Below, piece by piece: positions 1 through 8,019 of a DNA stretch of 19,845 nucleotides. This DNA is from Actinomycetes bacterium (GTDB lineage Bacteria; Actinomycetota; Acidimicrobiia; Acidimicrobiales; CADCSY01): the NCBI GenBank assembly GCA_025464025.1, contig JAODBP010000095.1, forward strand, positions 1 to 19,845. Reading direction: 5' to 3'. The position numbers and the translations under genes are program-made. The notes under the pieces were generated by a model, which ran no database searches, was not told where the DNA came from, and saw nothing but the letters and a program-made list of their open reading frames with translations. The number at the start of each line of letters is the position of its first letter. The first letter of the stretch is position 1.

Positions 1-91
1 AGTTCGATCGCAGACATGTGGCTGGTGTTGCTCCTGTGGGAAGTGTGGAAACGGTACAACCAGGACGACAACGGGGGTAGGACACCCCTCG

Positions 92-868
92 ATGCAGGTC
101 TGGCTCGGCACCTCCGGCTGGCAGTACCGCGACTGGCGGGGGCGGTTCTACCCGGAGCGGTTGCCGCAGGCCAGATGGCTCGAGCACTACGCCGAGACGT
201 TCCGCACCGTCGAGCTGAACAACTCCTTCTACCGCCTGCCGTCGGAGGACCAGTTCGCCGCCTGGCGGGACCGCACCCCCGACGACTTCGTGTTCGTGGT
301 GAAGGCCAGCCGCTACCTCACGCACGTCAAGCGCCTCCAAGATCCCGAAGACCCGGTCGACCTCCTCGTGCACCGGGCCCGCCACCTGGGCGACAAGCTC
401 GGCCCGATCCTCGTGCAGCTCCCGCCCACCCTGCGCTGCGAGCCCGAGCGACTCCGGCGCACGCTGGCCCGCTTCGGTCGGCACCACGTCCGGGTCGCGG
501 TCGAGCCCCGCCACGAGTCGTGGGAGGTCGACGAGGTGTGGGACCTCCTGCGGGAGCACGGCGCCGCCCTCGTGCTGGCCGATCGGCTCAACCGGCACTC
601 GCCCCAGGTCCGCACGGCCGACTGGACGTTCGCGCGCCTCCACGAGGGCATCGCCCACCCGTGGCCCCGCTACGGCGAGGGTGCGCTGCACTCGTGGGTC
701 GACACCCTCGACGGGTTCGGCGCCGACGAGGCGTGGGTGTTCTTCAACAACGACCCGGGTGGGTGGGCGGTCGAGAACGCCCGCACGTTCGGCCGCTACG
801 CCGAACGGGCCGGCCTCGACGTCACCCGGTTCCCCGACCACCCCGTCCGGGTAGCGCGCGCGGCATGA
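92..868 (+). CDS. DUF72 domain-containing protein (YecE-like TIM barrel)
   Basis: This 258-residue protein has the usual DUF72/YecE length and motifs. The N-terminus reads GTSGWQYRDWRGRFYP (residues 7-22), followed by VELNNSFYRLP (around 41-51), FVVKASRYLTH around residue 70, and FFNNDPGGWAVENA near the C-terminus. The family folds as a TIM barrel. Its biochemical role is not settled, so I assign none. The ATG at 92 is the first start giving the family N-terminus. A G-run at 73-77 lies about 14 bases upstream, too far to be a convincing ribosome binding site. The stop codon overlaps the start of the next small ORF (ATGA). The 91 bases before the gene carry no recognisable gene. The family call is secure; the function is unknown. 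Confidence 0.93.
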   Translation: MQVWLGTSGWQYRDWRGRFYPERLPQARWLEHYAETFRTVELNNSFYRLPSEDQFAAWRDRTPDDFVFVVKASRYLTHVKRLQDPEDPVDLLVHRARHLGDKLGPILVQLPPTLRCEPERLRRTLARFGRHHVRVAVEPRHESWEVDEVWDLLREHGAALVLADRLNRHSPQVRTADWTFARLHEGIAHPWPRYGEGALHSWVDTLDGFGADEAWVFFNNDPGGWAVENARTFGRYAERAGLDVTRFPDHPVRVARAA

Positions 869-1017
869 ACACGGTCATCGATCCGCTCGATCCACCGCCG
901 GACATCGACGAGCCCGAGCCCCGGCCCGGCGGCCCGCCCGAGCCGGTCACGCCGCTCGTGCCTGATCCGGCCCCCGAGCCCCAGCCCCCGCAACCGCCCG
1001 AGCCGCAGCCGGCCTAG
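865..1017 (+). CDS. Small proline/glutamate-rich protein, hypothetical
   Basis: This 50-residue ORF begins at an ATG overlapping the DUF72 stop codon as ATGA, a common arrangement for translational coupling. About 40% of its residues are proline. The C-terminal half is built of P-x-P and PEP-Q-type units (for example PEPQPPQPPEPQPA), and acidic residues dominate the charges. It has no membrane segment or signal peptide and would be disordered. Its last four bases overlap the end of the convergent gene at 1014-1589. I recognise no family. The coupled start supports it, but the GC-rich background makes proline-rich open frames cheap, so it may not be expressed. Confidence 0.4.
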   Translation: MNTVIDPLDPPPDIDEPEPRPGGPPEPVTPLVPDPAPEPQPPQPPEPQPA

Positions 1018-1589
1018 CTCGGTCGTCGCAGCCGCAGCAGCATGCCGATGTAGCCGGCGACGACGAACGCAGCGCCGACGGCGAACAGGGCGGCCGTGCC
1101 ACCCGGGCCTTCGTGGCCGCCGCAGGCCGGAGCGCCCTCGTCGAGGGCGTGGCCCTGGCCGTGCAGGTCGCCCACGTCGACGACGCGAGCATCGACCGTG
1201 GTGGTGCCGTCCTGGTCGAAGGCGACCTCGGCTCGCACCGCGCCGTTCGGCCGGGACGCGAGCGCGGTGACGACGCCGAAGCCCAGCGGCGGCTCGGCGC
1301 CCACCACGTAGCGCCGCTCGATCGATCCCTTGCGCGACTCGATGCGCCACCGTGTCGTGCCGTCGGCGCCGATGAGCGACACCGCCGTCACCCGCTGGTC
1401 GAGGCAGCGACCGGCCAGCACGGCGACGCCGGCCGGACCGCCGGCGGCGACCACCGCCACCCGGTCGCCGGGCCGCGACCGGCTGGTGCCGCCGAGGGCG
1501 ACGGCGCCGACGAAGGCGATGACGACCAGCACGCCGATCCCACCGGCGACCACGACGCCGAGGGAGGGAGCGTCAGGCCTGCGACTCAC
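1014..1589 (-). CDS. Hypothetical membrane protein with two transmembrane helices
   Basis: This 191-residue protein has a hydrophobic helix near each end (about residues 9-33 and 165-187). The region between them, about 130 residues, is predicted extracytoplasmic and rich in beta-prone stretches. It holds two cysteines (62 and 156) that could form a disulfide. The C-terminus LRLRRPS is basic and would stay in the cytoplasm. The GTG start at 1589 lies inside mazG (17-base overlap) and is preceded by a GGAGGAGG run about 10 bases upstream, so it is probably the last gene of the mfd-mazG operon. I recognise no family. A role in envelope sensing or assembly would be speculation. Confidence 0.7.
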   Translation of the reverse strand: MSRRPDAPSLGVVVAGGIGVLVVIAFVGAVALGGTSRSRPGDRVAVVAAGGPAGVAVLAGRCLDQRVTAVSLIGADGTTRWRIESRKGSIERRYVVGAEPPLGFGVVTALASRPNGAVRAEVAFDQDGTTTVDARVVDVGDLHGQGHALDEGAPACGGHEGPGGTAALFAVGAAFVVAGYIGMLLRLRRPS

Positions 1590-2859
1590 GGGCCACGGCC
1601 TCCTCCCGGACCCGGGCGGCGGCGGCCCGCAGCGCGGCCTCGGGATCGAGCTCGGCCCGGCGCGCGGCGTCCACGATCGACAGCAGCAGGTCGCCCAGCA
1701 CGGCGTCGTCGGTGACGCCCTCGGCCGGGGTGGTCTCGATGCCGAGCGACGACGCCTTGCGCAGCACCTTGTGGGCGTAGAGCAGGGCCGGCAGGTTGCC
1801 CGGGATCCCGTCCATCACCGAGGTGCGGCCCTTCTCGGCCTTCTTGAGCTGCTCCCAGTTGCGGATCACGTCGTCGGTGCCGTCGACGTCGACGTCGCCG
1901 AACACGTGGGGGTGCCGGTAGACGAGCTTCTCGTGGATGCCCCGGGCCACGTCGGCCAGGGTGAACGCCCCCGACTCGGCGGCGATGGTGGCGTGGAACA
2001 CGACCTGGAAGAGCAGGTCGCCCAGCTCCTCCTCCACGTGGTCGTAGCCCTCGCCGGTCGCCTCGTCGAGGGCCTCGATGGCCTCGAGCACCTCGTAGGT
2101 CTCCTCCAGCAGGTGCCGGGTCAGCGTGTGGTGGGTCTGCTCGGCGTCCCACGGGCACCGCTCCCGCAGCACCCGCACCAGCTCGGCGAAGGCCGCCACC
2201 TCGCCGGCGATCGGCGCGGCCAGCTCGGGCACCCACACCGACGTGAGGTGGTCGGGCTCGAACGAGCGGTCGAGGTCGGCCCACGCCACCTCGAAGACCT
2301 GCTCGTCGGGCAGGCCGAGGTGGTGGAGCACGGTGACGGGCGGACCGTCGTCGGCGGCCAGCTTGATGTCGGACAGCACCGACCGCCGGTCGCACTGGGC
2401 CACGAGGAGCGGGCCGCGCTCCCCCGCCATCGTCGTCACGTCGTGGCCGTCGACGATGCGGGCGCCGGCGATCAGCGGATCGACGCCGAGCCGCACCCAG
2501 GCCAGGTCGAGGAACGACAGCGCCGGCACCACGGTCACCTCGACCCGTCCGTCGGCGGCCAGCAGGTCGACGCTGCGCTCGGCCACGCGGGGCGACCCGG
2601 GCACGGCGTAGAGCACCTCGCCGTGCTCGGCGGCAGCGGCGACGAGGGCCTCGACGATGGCGGCGTAGACCGCCTCGATCCGGTCGGCGCCGTCGTAGAC
2701 GTCGTCGAACGACCGGGCGTCGGCGACCACCGACGCGGCCGGGTGTCGGGTCGTGCGCAGGAAGCGGACCGGGACGCGCTCGAGCTCGGCGAGGGTCCCG
2801 GCGGTCACCAGGTCGGGCCCACCGGGGCCGAGGCCGACCACGGTGACCCGGGCGGTCAC
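1573..2859 (-). CDS. mazG: Tetrapyrrole methylase-like / MazG NTP pyrophosphohydrolase fusion
   Basis: This 428-residue protein has two parts, as in Bacillus YabN. The N-terminal part, about residues 4-210, is a tetrapyrrole (SAM-dependent) methylase-like domain: it opens with VTVVGLGPGGPDLVTAGT and has YAVPGSPRVAERS at 84-96. The MazG domain, about 222-345, carries CPWDAEQTHHTL, EETYE (252-256), EEELGD (276-281) and the closing RNWEQLKKAEKG. These acidic motifs bind magnesium in the all-alpha NTP pyrophosphatase family, which hydrolyses (d)NTPs to monophosphates and is thought to clear aberrant nucleotides. Whether the methylase-like part is catalytic is not visible. The GTG at 2859 overlaps the stop of the upstream lipoprotein gene (GTGA). 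The frame stays open far upstream, but that extension is a shadow of the lipoprotein gene. Confidence 0.93.
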   Translation of the reverse strand: MTARVTVVGLGPGGPDLVTAGTLAELERVPVRFLRTTRHPAASVVADARSFDDVYDGADRIEAVYAAIVEALVAAAAEHGEVLYAVPGSPRVAERSVDLLAADGRVEVTVVPALSFLDLAWVRLGVDPLIAGARIVDGHDVTTMAGERGPLLVAQCDRRSVLSDIKLAADDGPPVTVLHHLGLPDEQVFEVAWADLDRSFEPDHLTSVWVPELAAPIAGEVAAFAELVRVLRERCPWDAEQTHHTLTRHLLEETYEVLEAIEALDEATGEGYDHVEEELGDLLFQVVFHATIAAESGAFTLADVARGIHEKLVYRHPHVFGDVDVDGTDDVIRNWEQLKKAEKGRTSVMDGIPGNLPALLYAHKVLRKASSLGIETTPAEGVTDDAVLGDLLLSIVDAARRAELDPEAALRAAAARVREEAVARESQA

Positions 2860-3848
2860 TTCTTCGACGTCGCCGGCTTCTTCGGCGCCGTGACCTTGGC
2901 CAGGCCCTGGTCCCCCTTGCACAGCGCCTTGTCCCACGTGCCGTACTTCGGGTCGACCGTGACCTTGGTCTTGGCCCCGCACATGAGCTTCAGCAGGTAG
3001 TCGCTGAACGCCTGCTGGCTGGCCGTCTGGTCGGGCTGGACCGTCTGCTCCTCGCGGGAGTGCACGACGATCAGGTGGTAGCCGAACTGCGTCTTCACCG
3101 GGTCGCTGACCTTGTTGAGGGGCAGCGTCTGCACGGCCTGCTCGAACTCGGCCACGTAGGTGCCCTCCGGCTGGCACCCGAGGTCGCCGCCCTGGGCCTT
3201 GGAGCCGTCGTCGGAGTTGGCCTTGGCCAGCGTGGCGAAGTCGGCGCCGGCATCGAGCTGGCGCTTCAGGTCCTCGATCTTGGCCTTGGCCTGGGCGTCG
3301 GTGACCGTGTCGGAGACGGTGACGAGGATGTGCGACACGCAGGCGACCTGGGCCTTGGTCGGCTTCAGGTCCTTGCCCGCCTGGTCCTGGGCCTTGGCGA
3401 TGACGGCCGTCTGGTGGGCCAGGCGGGTCTGGTAGTCGGCCGGGAACTTGGCCCACACGCCCTTGCCCAGCGAGGCGATGCCGCTCTTGATCGTGGCCCG
3501 GGCGTCCTTGTCGTCCTTGGCCGTGATCTTCACGCCCCGCTTGGCGAGGTCGGTCTCGATCAGGTCGTAGTACACCCGCAGGGTGAGGGTCTGGGCCGCG
3601 AACTCGGTGTTGAACGTGCCCTTGCCCGAGCCGGTGAGGCTCATGCCGTAGCCGTTCTGGGGGTCCTCCAGCGCCTTGCGGTAGGCCGGGTTGGCCTTGA
3701 TGGCCTTCAGCTCGTCCTGGAGCGAGGCGGCCGTGATGACCGTGCCGTTGACGGTCGCCGCCTTCGGCTCGGCGCTCCCGCAGGCCGAGGCGACCACGGC
3801 GAGGAGTGCGAGCAGGGGCGCGAGGCGTCGGAGCAGGCGAGCAGGCAT
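2856..3848 (-). CDS. PpiC-type peptidyl-prolyl isomerase lipoprotein (SurA/PrsA-like)
   Basis: This 330-residue exported foldase starts with a lipoprotein signal peptide: basic MPARLLRR, a hydrophobic core, and a lipobox ending in Cys23 (VVASAC). Residues about 24-165 form a SurA-like N-terminal region (VNGTVITAASLQDEL). A parvulin domain follows at about 168-266, with VSHILVTV, DFATLAKANSDDGSKAQGGDLG and FGYHLIVVHSRE, the standard PpiC motifs. The C-terminus is lysine-rich. Cysteines 170, 225, 290 and 310 could form disulfides outside the membrane. It lies 4 bases after mfd and overlaps mazG. In mycobacteria a different lipoprotein, LpqU, lies near mazG. It probably helps fold secreted proteins; its clients are unknown. 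No clear Shine-Dalgarno precedes the ATG, so translation is probably coupled to mfd. Confidence 0.9.
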   Translation of the reverse strand: MPARLLRRLAPLLALLAVVASACGSAEPKAATVNGTVITAASLQDELKAIKANPAYRKALEDPQNGYGMSLTGSGKGTFNTEFAAQTLTLRVYYDLIETDLAKRGVKITAKDDKDARATIKSGIASLGKGVWAKFPADYQTRLAHQTAVIAKAQDQAGKDLKPTKAQVACVSHILVTVSDTVTDAQAKAKIEDLKRQLDAGADFATLAKANSDDGSKAQGGDLGCQPEGTYVAEFEQAVQTLPLNKVSDPVKTQFGYHLIVVHSREEQTVQPDQTASQQAFSDYLLKLMCGAKTKVTVDPKYGTWDKALCKGDQGLAKVTAPKKPATSKK

Positions 3849-3852
3849 CGGT

Positions 3853-6800
3853 TCAGGAGGCTAGCGACGAGGCCTCGGTCGGGACGAGTTCGGTGAGCAG
3901 GAGGATCAGGGCCTCGGCCACGTCGTTGCCCTTGCGGATGGGCACGACGAGCTGGCCCTGCTCCTCCTTGTAGAGGGCGTCCTTGATCAGCCGGCGCAAC
4001 CGCACGGCGGCCGAGGCCCGCAGCTGGATGGGCGACAGGCGGGCCTGCCAGCCCGGTCCGGTGCGGTTGGCCGTGACCGTGATCTCCCGCACGCCGATGC
4101 GCAGGCACTCGACCCGGAGCCGGGCCACGCGCAGCAGCGCCTCGGCCGGCTCGGGCACCGGGCCGTAGCGGTCCTCCCACTCGCGCCGGATGTCGTCGAC
4201 CTGCTCGACGGTCTCGACCACGGCGAGCCGGCGGTAGGCCTCGAGTCGCAGCTCCTCCTTGGTGACGTACTCGACGGGGAGGGAGGCGTCCACGGGCAGC
4301 TCGAGCTTCACCTCGGCCGGCTCGCGGACGGGCTCGCCCTTCAGCTCGGCGACCGCCTCGCTCACCATCTGGACGTAGAGGTCGTAGCCCACCGCGGCGA
4401 TGTGGCCCGACTGGCTCTCGCCCAGCAGGTTGCCGGCGCCGCGGATCTCGAGGTCGCGCATGGCGATCTTGAAGCCGGAGCCGAGCTCGGTGGCCTCGCC
4501 GATCGTCTTGAGCCGCTCGTAGGCGTCGTCGGAGAGGGCGTGGTCGCGCGGGTGGAACAGGTAGGCGTAGGCCCGGCTGCCGGCCCGACCGACCCGACCA
4601 CGGAGCTGGTGGAGCTGGCCCAGGCCGAGGCGGTCGGCCCGGTCCACCACCAGCGTGTTGACCGTCGGCATGTCGATGCCCGACTCGATGATCGTGGTGC
4701 AGACGAGGACGTCGAACTCGCCCTCCCAGAAGTCGATGACGACCTTCTCGAGCGTGCCCTCGTCCATCTGCCCGTGAGCCACGGCGATGCGGGCCTCGGG
4801 CACGAGCTCTCGCAGCTCGGCCGCCGTCTGCTCGATGTCGGCCACCCGGTTGTGCACGAAGAAGACCTGGCCTTCGCGCAAGAGCTCGCGGCGCATGGCC
4901 TCGGCCACGGCCCGGTCGTCGTACTCGCCGACGTAGGTCAGGATCGGCTGGCGGTCGACCGGCGGGGTGTTGAGCAGGCTCAGGTCGCGGATGCCGGTGA
5001 GGCTCATCTCCAGCGTGCGCGGGATCGGGGTGGCCGAGAGGGTGAGCACGTCGACGTTCGTCTTGAGCTGCTTCATCGCCTCCTTGTGGGTGACGCCGAA
5101 GCGCTGCTCCTCGTCGACCACGAGCAGGCCGAGCTTCTTGAACTTCACGCCCTCGGAGAGCAGGCGGTGGGTGCCGACGACCACGTCGACCTCGCCGTCG
5201 GCCACGCCCTGGAGCACCTTCTTGGCCTGGGCGTTGGTGAGGAAGCGCGACAGCACCTCGACCCGCACCGGATAGCCCGAGAACCGGTCGCTGAACGTCT
5301 GGAAGTGCTGCGAGGCGAGCAGCGTGGTGGGCACCAGGACGGCGGCCTGGTAGCCGTCCTGCACCGCCTTGAACACGGCCCGCAGGGCGACCTCGGTCTT
5401 GCCGAACCCGACGTCGCCGCACACGAGGCGGTCCATCGGGTGCTCGGACTCCATGTCGGCCTTCACCTCGAGGATGGCCCGCTCCTGGTCGGGCGTCTCC
5501 TTGTACGGGAACGACTCCTCCATCTCGTGCTGCCAGGGCGTGTCCTCGGAGAAGGCCACGCCCTCGGCGTTCACCCGGCGCTGGTAGAGCACGACCAGCT
5601 CCTGGGCGATCTCCTGGGCCGCGCTCTTGACCCGGGCCTTCGCCTTGGCGAAGTCGCTGCCGCCGAGGCGGTGGAGGGTGGGCGTCTCGCCGCCGGTGTA
5701 GTGGCGGATCGTGTCGATCTGGTCGGAGGGGATGTAGAGCTTGTCGCCGCCGCGGTAGGCGAGCAGGAGGTAGTCGCGCTCGGTGCCGCCGATGGCCCGC
5801 TTGACCATGCCCTCGTAGCGCCCGACGCCGTGGGTGACGTGCACGACGTACGAGCCCGGCTTCAGGTCCTCGAAGAACCCGGCCGACTCGCGCTTGCGGG
5901 GTCGGGCCTGGCGGTGGGCCCGGCGCCGGCCGGTGATGTCGGACTCGGCGACGACGGCCAGCTTCACGTTCGGCAGGGTGACGCCGCGCTCGAGCGGGGC
6001 CACGACCACCCGGGCCCCGGCCACGCCGAGGTCGCGGAACGACTGGTCGAGCCGCTCGGCCGAGCCGGCGCCGTCGGCCGCCAGCACGACCTTCCAGCCG
6101 GCGGCCAGCCGGCCCTTCAGGGTCTCGGCCAACCCCGAGCCGTCGCCCACGACCGGACCCCAACCCATCGCCTCGACGGTCGGGATGTCGGGGCCCTCGG
6201 CCACGTTGGTGACGGTGAGCACCGGCGCATTCGTGTGGGCCAGCAGGCGGTCGAACACCACGTGCAGGCGGGGCAGCTCGACGTCGTCGCCGACGTCCCA
6301 CGTCTTGGCCAGGACGCCGGCCAGGTCGGCCTCCTCGGCCAGAAGGTCGGCGGCCCGGTCGCGCATCCGGCGAGGCTCGACGAGGACGACCTGGGCATCG
6401 GGCGCCAGCAGGTCGAGCAGGACGTGCTCGTCCTGGGTCAGCCACGGGAGCCACGACTCCATGCCGTCGAACGTGAGCCCCTCGGCCAGCCGCTCCCACT
6501 GCTCGCGACCCCACGGCTGGCTGGCCACGAGGGCGGCGGCCCGCTCGCGCACGGCGGTGGTGGGCAGCAGCTCGCGGCACGGGAACAGCTCGACGGACTC
6601 GACGTCGTCGCGGCTGCGCTGGTCGCTCACGCTGAACGTGGTGAGCCGGTCGACCTCGTCGCCCCACAGGTCGATGCGGACCGGAGCGTCGGCCGTGCTC
6701 GGGTAGACGTCGACGATCGAGCCGCGGACGGCGACCTCGCCCCGGGCCTCGACCTGGTACTCGCGCCGGTAGCCGTCGGCGACCAGGCGGGCCACCAGCT

Positions 6801-7245
6801 CCTCGGGGTCGAGCTGCTGCCCCGGCGTGATCGTGAGCGGCTCGACGTCCTCGACGTGCGGGCCGAGCCGCTGGACCAGGGCCCGCGCCGGGGCGACGAC
6901 CACCTTGGTGGAGTCGCCCTGGCGAAGTCGCCACATGGTGCGGAGGCGGCGGCCCATGGTCTCGACGCTCGGGCTGACCCGCTCGAACGGCAGCGTCTCC
7001 CACGCCGGGAAAAGGTCGACGGCGTCGGGACCGAGGAACTGGGTGAGGTCGTTGACCAGTCGCTCGGCGTCGCCCGTGGTGGGCACGGCGACCAGGATCG
7101 GGGACCGGCTCGAGAGGTGGGTGAGGGCGGCGACGGTGATGGCCCGAGCCGGCTCGGGGACCGCCAGCACGGCATTGGCCCGACCCAGGACGGAGGCGAT
7201 GGCGGGCTCGTCGCGCAGGAGCGGCGGCAGGTCCAGCAGGGTCAC
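3853..7245 (-). CDS. mfd: Transcription-repair coupling factor Mfd
   Basis: Mfd is the ATP-driven translocase that removes RNA polymerase stalled at DNA lesions and recruits UvrA. At 1130 residues it is full length. Visible parts are a UvrB-like N-terminal module ([15 protein letters not shown], 79-93; [17 protein letters not shown], 166-182) and the RNA-polymerase-interacting domain ([20 protein letters not shown], 461-480). The helicase core follows: Walker [10 protein letters not shown] (610-618), DEEQ (711-714), SATPIPRTL (737-745), IIESGIDMP (852-860) and [10 protein letters not shown] (880-889). The C-terminal UvrA-controlling domain fills about 990-1110. The start is GTG at 7245, six bases after a TAGCCT -10 element and with no room for a Shine-Dalgarno, so the mRNA may be leaderless. 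The gene heads the operon with the PpiC lipoprotein and mazG. A 996-residue open frame on the other strand (4402-7392) is a shadow. Confidence 0.98.
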   Translation of the reverse strand: MTLLDLPPLLRDEPAIASVLGRANAVLAVPEPARAITVAALTHLSSRSPILVAVPTTGDAERLVNDLTQFLGPDAVDLFPAWETLPFERVSPSVETMGRRLRTMWRLRQGDSTKVVVAPARALVQRLGPHVEDVEPLTITPGQQLDPEELVARLVADGYRREYQVEARGEVAVRGSIVDVYPSTADAPVRIDLWGDEVDRLTTFSVSDQRSRDDVESVELFPCRELLPTTAVRERAAALVASQPWGREQWERLAEGLTFDGMESWLPWLTQDEHVLLDLLAPDAQVVLVEPRRMRDRAADLLAEEADLAGVLAKTWDVGDDVELPRLHVVFDRLLAHTNAPVLTVTNVAEGPDIPTVEAMGWGPVVGDGSGLAETLKGRLAAGWKVVLAADGAGSAERLDQSFRDLGVAGARVVVAPLERGVTLPNVKLAVVAESDITGRRRAHRQARPRKRESAGFFEDLKPGSYVVHVTHGVGRYEGMVKRAIGGTERDYLLLAYRGGDKLYIPSDQIDTIRHYTGGETPTLHRLGGSDFAKAKARVKSAAQEIAQELVVLYQRRVNAEGVAFSEDTPWQHEMEESFPYKETPDQERAILEVKADMESEHPMDRLVCGDVGFGKTEVALRAVFKAVQDGYQAAVLVPTTLLASQHFQTFSDRFSGYPVRVEVLSRFLTNAQAKKVLQGVADGEVDVVVGTHRLLSEGVKFKKLGLLVVDEEQRFGVTHKEAMKQLKTNVDVLTLSATPIPRTLEMSLTGIRDLSLLNTPPVDRQPILTYVGEYDDRAVAEAMRRELLREGQVFFVHNRVADIEQTAAELRELVPEARIAVAHGQMDEGTLEKVVIDFWEGEFDVLVCTTIIESGIDMPTVNTLVVDRADRLGLGQLHQLRGRVGRAGSRAYAYLFHPRDHALSDDAYERLKTIGEATELGSGFKIAMRDLEIRGAGNLLGESQSGHIAAVGYDLYVQMVSEAVAELKGEPVREPAEVKLELPVDASLPVEYVTKEELRLEAYRRLAVVETVEQVDDIRREWEDRYGPVPEPAEALLRVARLRVECLRIGVREITVTANRTGPGWQARLSPIQLRASAAVRLRRLIKDALYKEEQGQLVVPIRKGNDVAEALILLLTELVPTEASSLAS

Positions 7246-7251
7246 CGATCG

Positions 7252-7257
7252 AGGCTA
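7252..7257 (-). promoter_or_regulatory. Putative -10 element of a leaderless mfd promoter
   Basis: The minus strand reads TAGCCT, then exactly six bases (CGATCG), then the mfd GTG. This fits a TANNNT-type -10 box placed so that transcription would start at or beside the GTG. No good -35 hexamer is seen 16-18 bases upstream. Confidence 0.4.
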
Positions 7258-7286
7258 TCGCCCCCTCCGGAGGCCGAGATCGCCCG

Positions 7287-7292
7287 TACGAT
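7287..7292 (+). promoter_or_regulatory. Putative -10 element for the small exported protein gene
   Basis: The plus strand reads TACGAT (TANNNT), followed by GGGGGC and then the ATC codon at 7299. The spacing equals that at mfd on the opposite strand. The two -10 boxes face apart across about 30 bases that contain a 10-base palindrome, CCTCCGGAGG, at 7264-7273. Confidence 0.35.
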
Positions 7293-7298
7293 GGGGGC

Positions 7299-7613
7299 AT
7301 CACCCGCCTCGCCCGTGTCCTCGTCGCGCTCCTCGCGCTGGTCCTGGTGTTCGCACCGCGCCCGTCCGAGGCCCACGACACGGGCACGTTGAGCGCCACC
7401 GTGCTGTCGCCCACGGTCGAGGCGTCGAGCCCGCCGGCCGTGATCCGGACGCTGGCCGATCCGCTCCCGCTGGCCGTGCTGGCCGCCGCGCTGCTGGTCC
7501 TCGTCGCCGCCTCACCGCGCCGGCGCACCTTGGTCGACCCGGTCCACCGGTTCGACCCCGCCGCCCCACGCGGCCGCCCGCCCCGCCGCGGGCCACCCAC
7601 CCCTCTCGTCTGA
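7299..7613 (+). CDS. Small exported or membrane-anchored protein with irregular start
   Basis: The reading frame encodes a signal-peptide-like start (ITRLARVLVALLALVLVF, then PRPSEAHD), a short extracytoplasmic stretch (GTLSATVLSPTVEASSPPA), a hydrophobic helix (PLPLAVLAAALLVLVAA) and a basic, proline-rich tail of about 30 residues. The first conventional start in frame, GTG at 7347, would cut off most of the signal peptide, so the true start must lie upstream. Upstream there is only ATC at 7299 in frame. The nearby ATG at 7291 is out of frame by one base and would be restored if the G5 run at 7293-7297 had six Gs. From 7299 the product is 104 residues. It stands 76 bases before a membrane protein and an antiporter on the same strand. 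I recognise no family. Confidence 0.5.
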   Translation: MTRLARVLVALLALVLVFAPRPSEAHDTGTLSATVLSPTVEASSPPAVIRTLADPLPLAVLAAALLVLVAASPRRRTLVDPVHRFDPAAPRGRPPRRGPPTPLV

Positions 7614-7689
7614 CGCCGTCGCACCACCGACGGGCGCCTCGGCGCGCCTGCGGTCGTCCCCTGCCGTCCTCACGAGAGGTACCAACCCA

Positions 7690-8019
7690 GTGCTCAACCC
7701 GCTCGCCCAGGCCTTCGCCTGGTACGGCGTCGGTGGCTACGCCATCGCGCTCCTCTGCGCCATCCCCTACTTCGACCGCCCGCCGACGCTCGACGGGGCC
7801 TGGCCCGACCGCCTGCTCCGCCGGGCGACCCTGCTGGCCCTGGCCGGCGTGCTCCACCCCGTCATCGCCCTCACCGCGGTCGGCATCACCCGCGACGTCG
7901 ACCGGCTGGCGGACGACCGGCCGGCGGCCTGGGCCCGGACCAGCCTCCTCGCCTCGGCGTCGCTGCTGCTCTCGCTCGGCATCGCCGTCGTCGTCTTCGT
8001 CCGGCCGCCCGGTGGCTGA
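7690..8019 (+). CDS. Hypothetical three-helix membrane protein
   Basis: This 109-residue protein has three hydrophobic segments: about residues 10-28 (FAWYGVGGYAIALLCAIPYF), 45-67 (ATLLALAGVLHPVIALTAVGI) and 83-105 (WARTSLLASASLLLSLGIAVVVFV). It starts at GTG 7690, with GAGAGG about 10 bases upstream. It overlaps the antiporter gene by 8 bases, so the two are probably translated together, and it may be an accessory subunit. It is not KhtT, the TrkA-C-type soluble partner of some KefB-like antiporters, because it is almost wholly hydrophobic. I recognise no family. Confidence 0.7.
   Translation: MLNPLAQAFAWYGVGGYAIALLCAIPYFDRPPTLDGAWPDRLLRRATLLALAGVLHPVIALTAVGITRDVDRLADDRPAAWARTSLLASASLLLSLGIAVVVFVRPPGG

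Noticed and set aside
1330..3000. A 556-residue plus-strand open frame antisense to mazG
   Set aside because: Val/Gly/His/Asp-rich shadow composition with no motif. mazG on the opposite strand explains the region.
2860..3456. An N-terminal extension of mazG giving a 627-residue fusion
   Set aside because: The extension is a shadow of the PpiC lipoprotein gene in another frame. The true tetrapyrrole-methylase start is at GTG 2859.
4402..7392. A 996-residue open frame antisense to mfd
   Set aside because: Low-complexity Val/Leu/Gly/Asp/Arg composition typical of a GC-rich shadow frame. Mfd on the other strand is a perfect family match along the whole stretch.
3707..7627. A 1306-residue minus-strand open frame across mfd
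   Set aside because: Arg/Pro/Gly-rich without any motif. It overlaps mfd, the lipoprotein gene and the divergent exported-protein gene.
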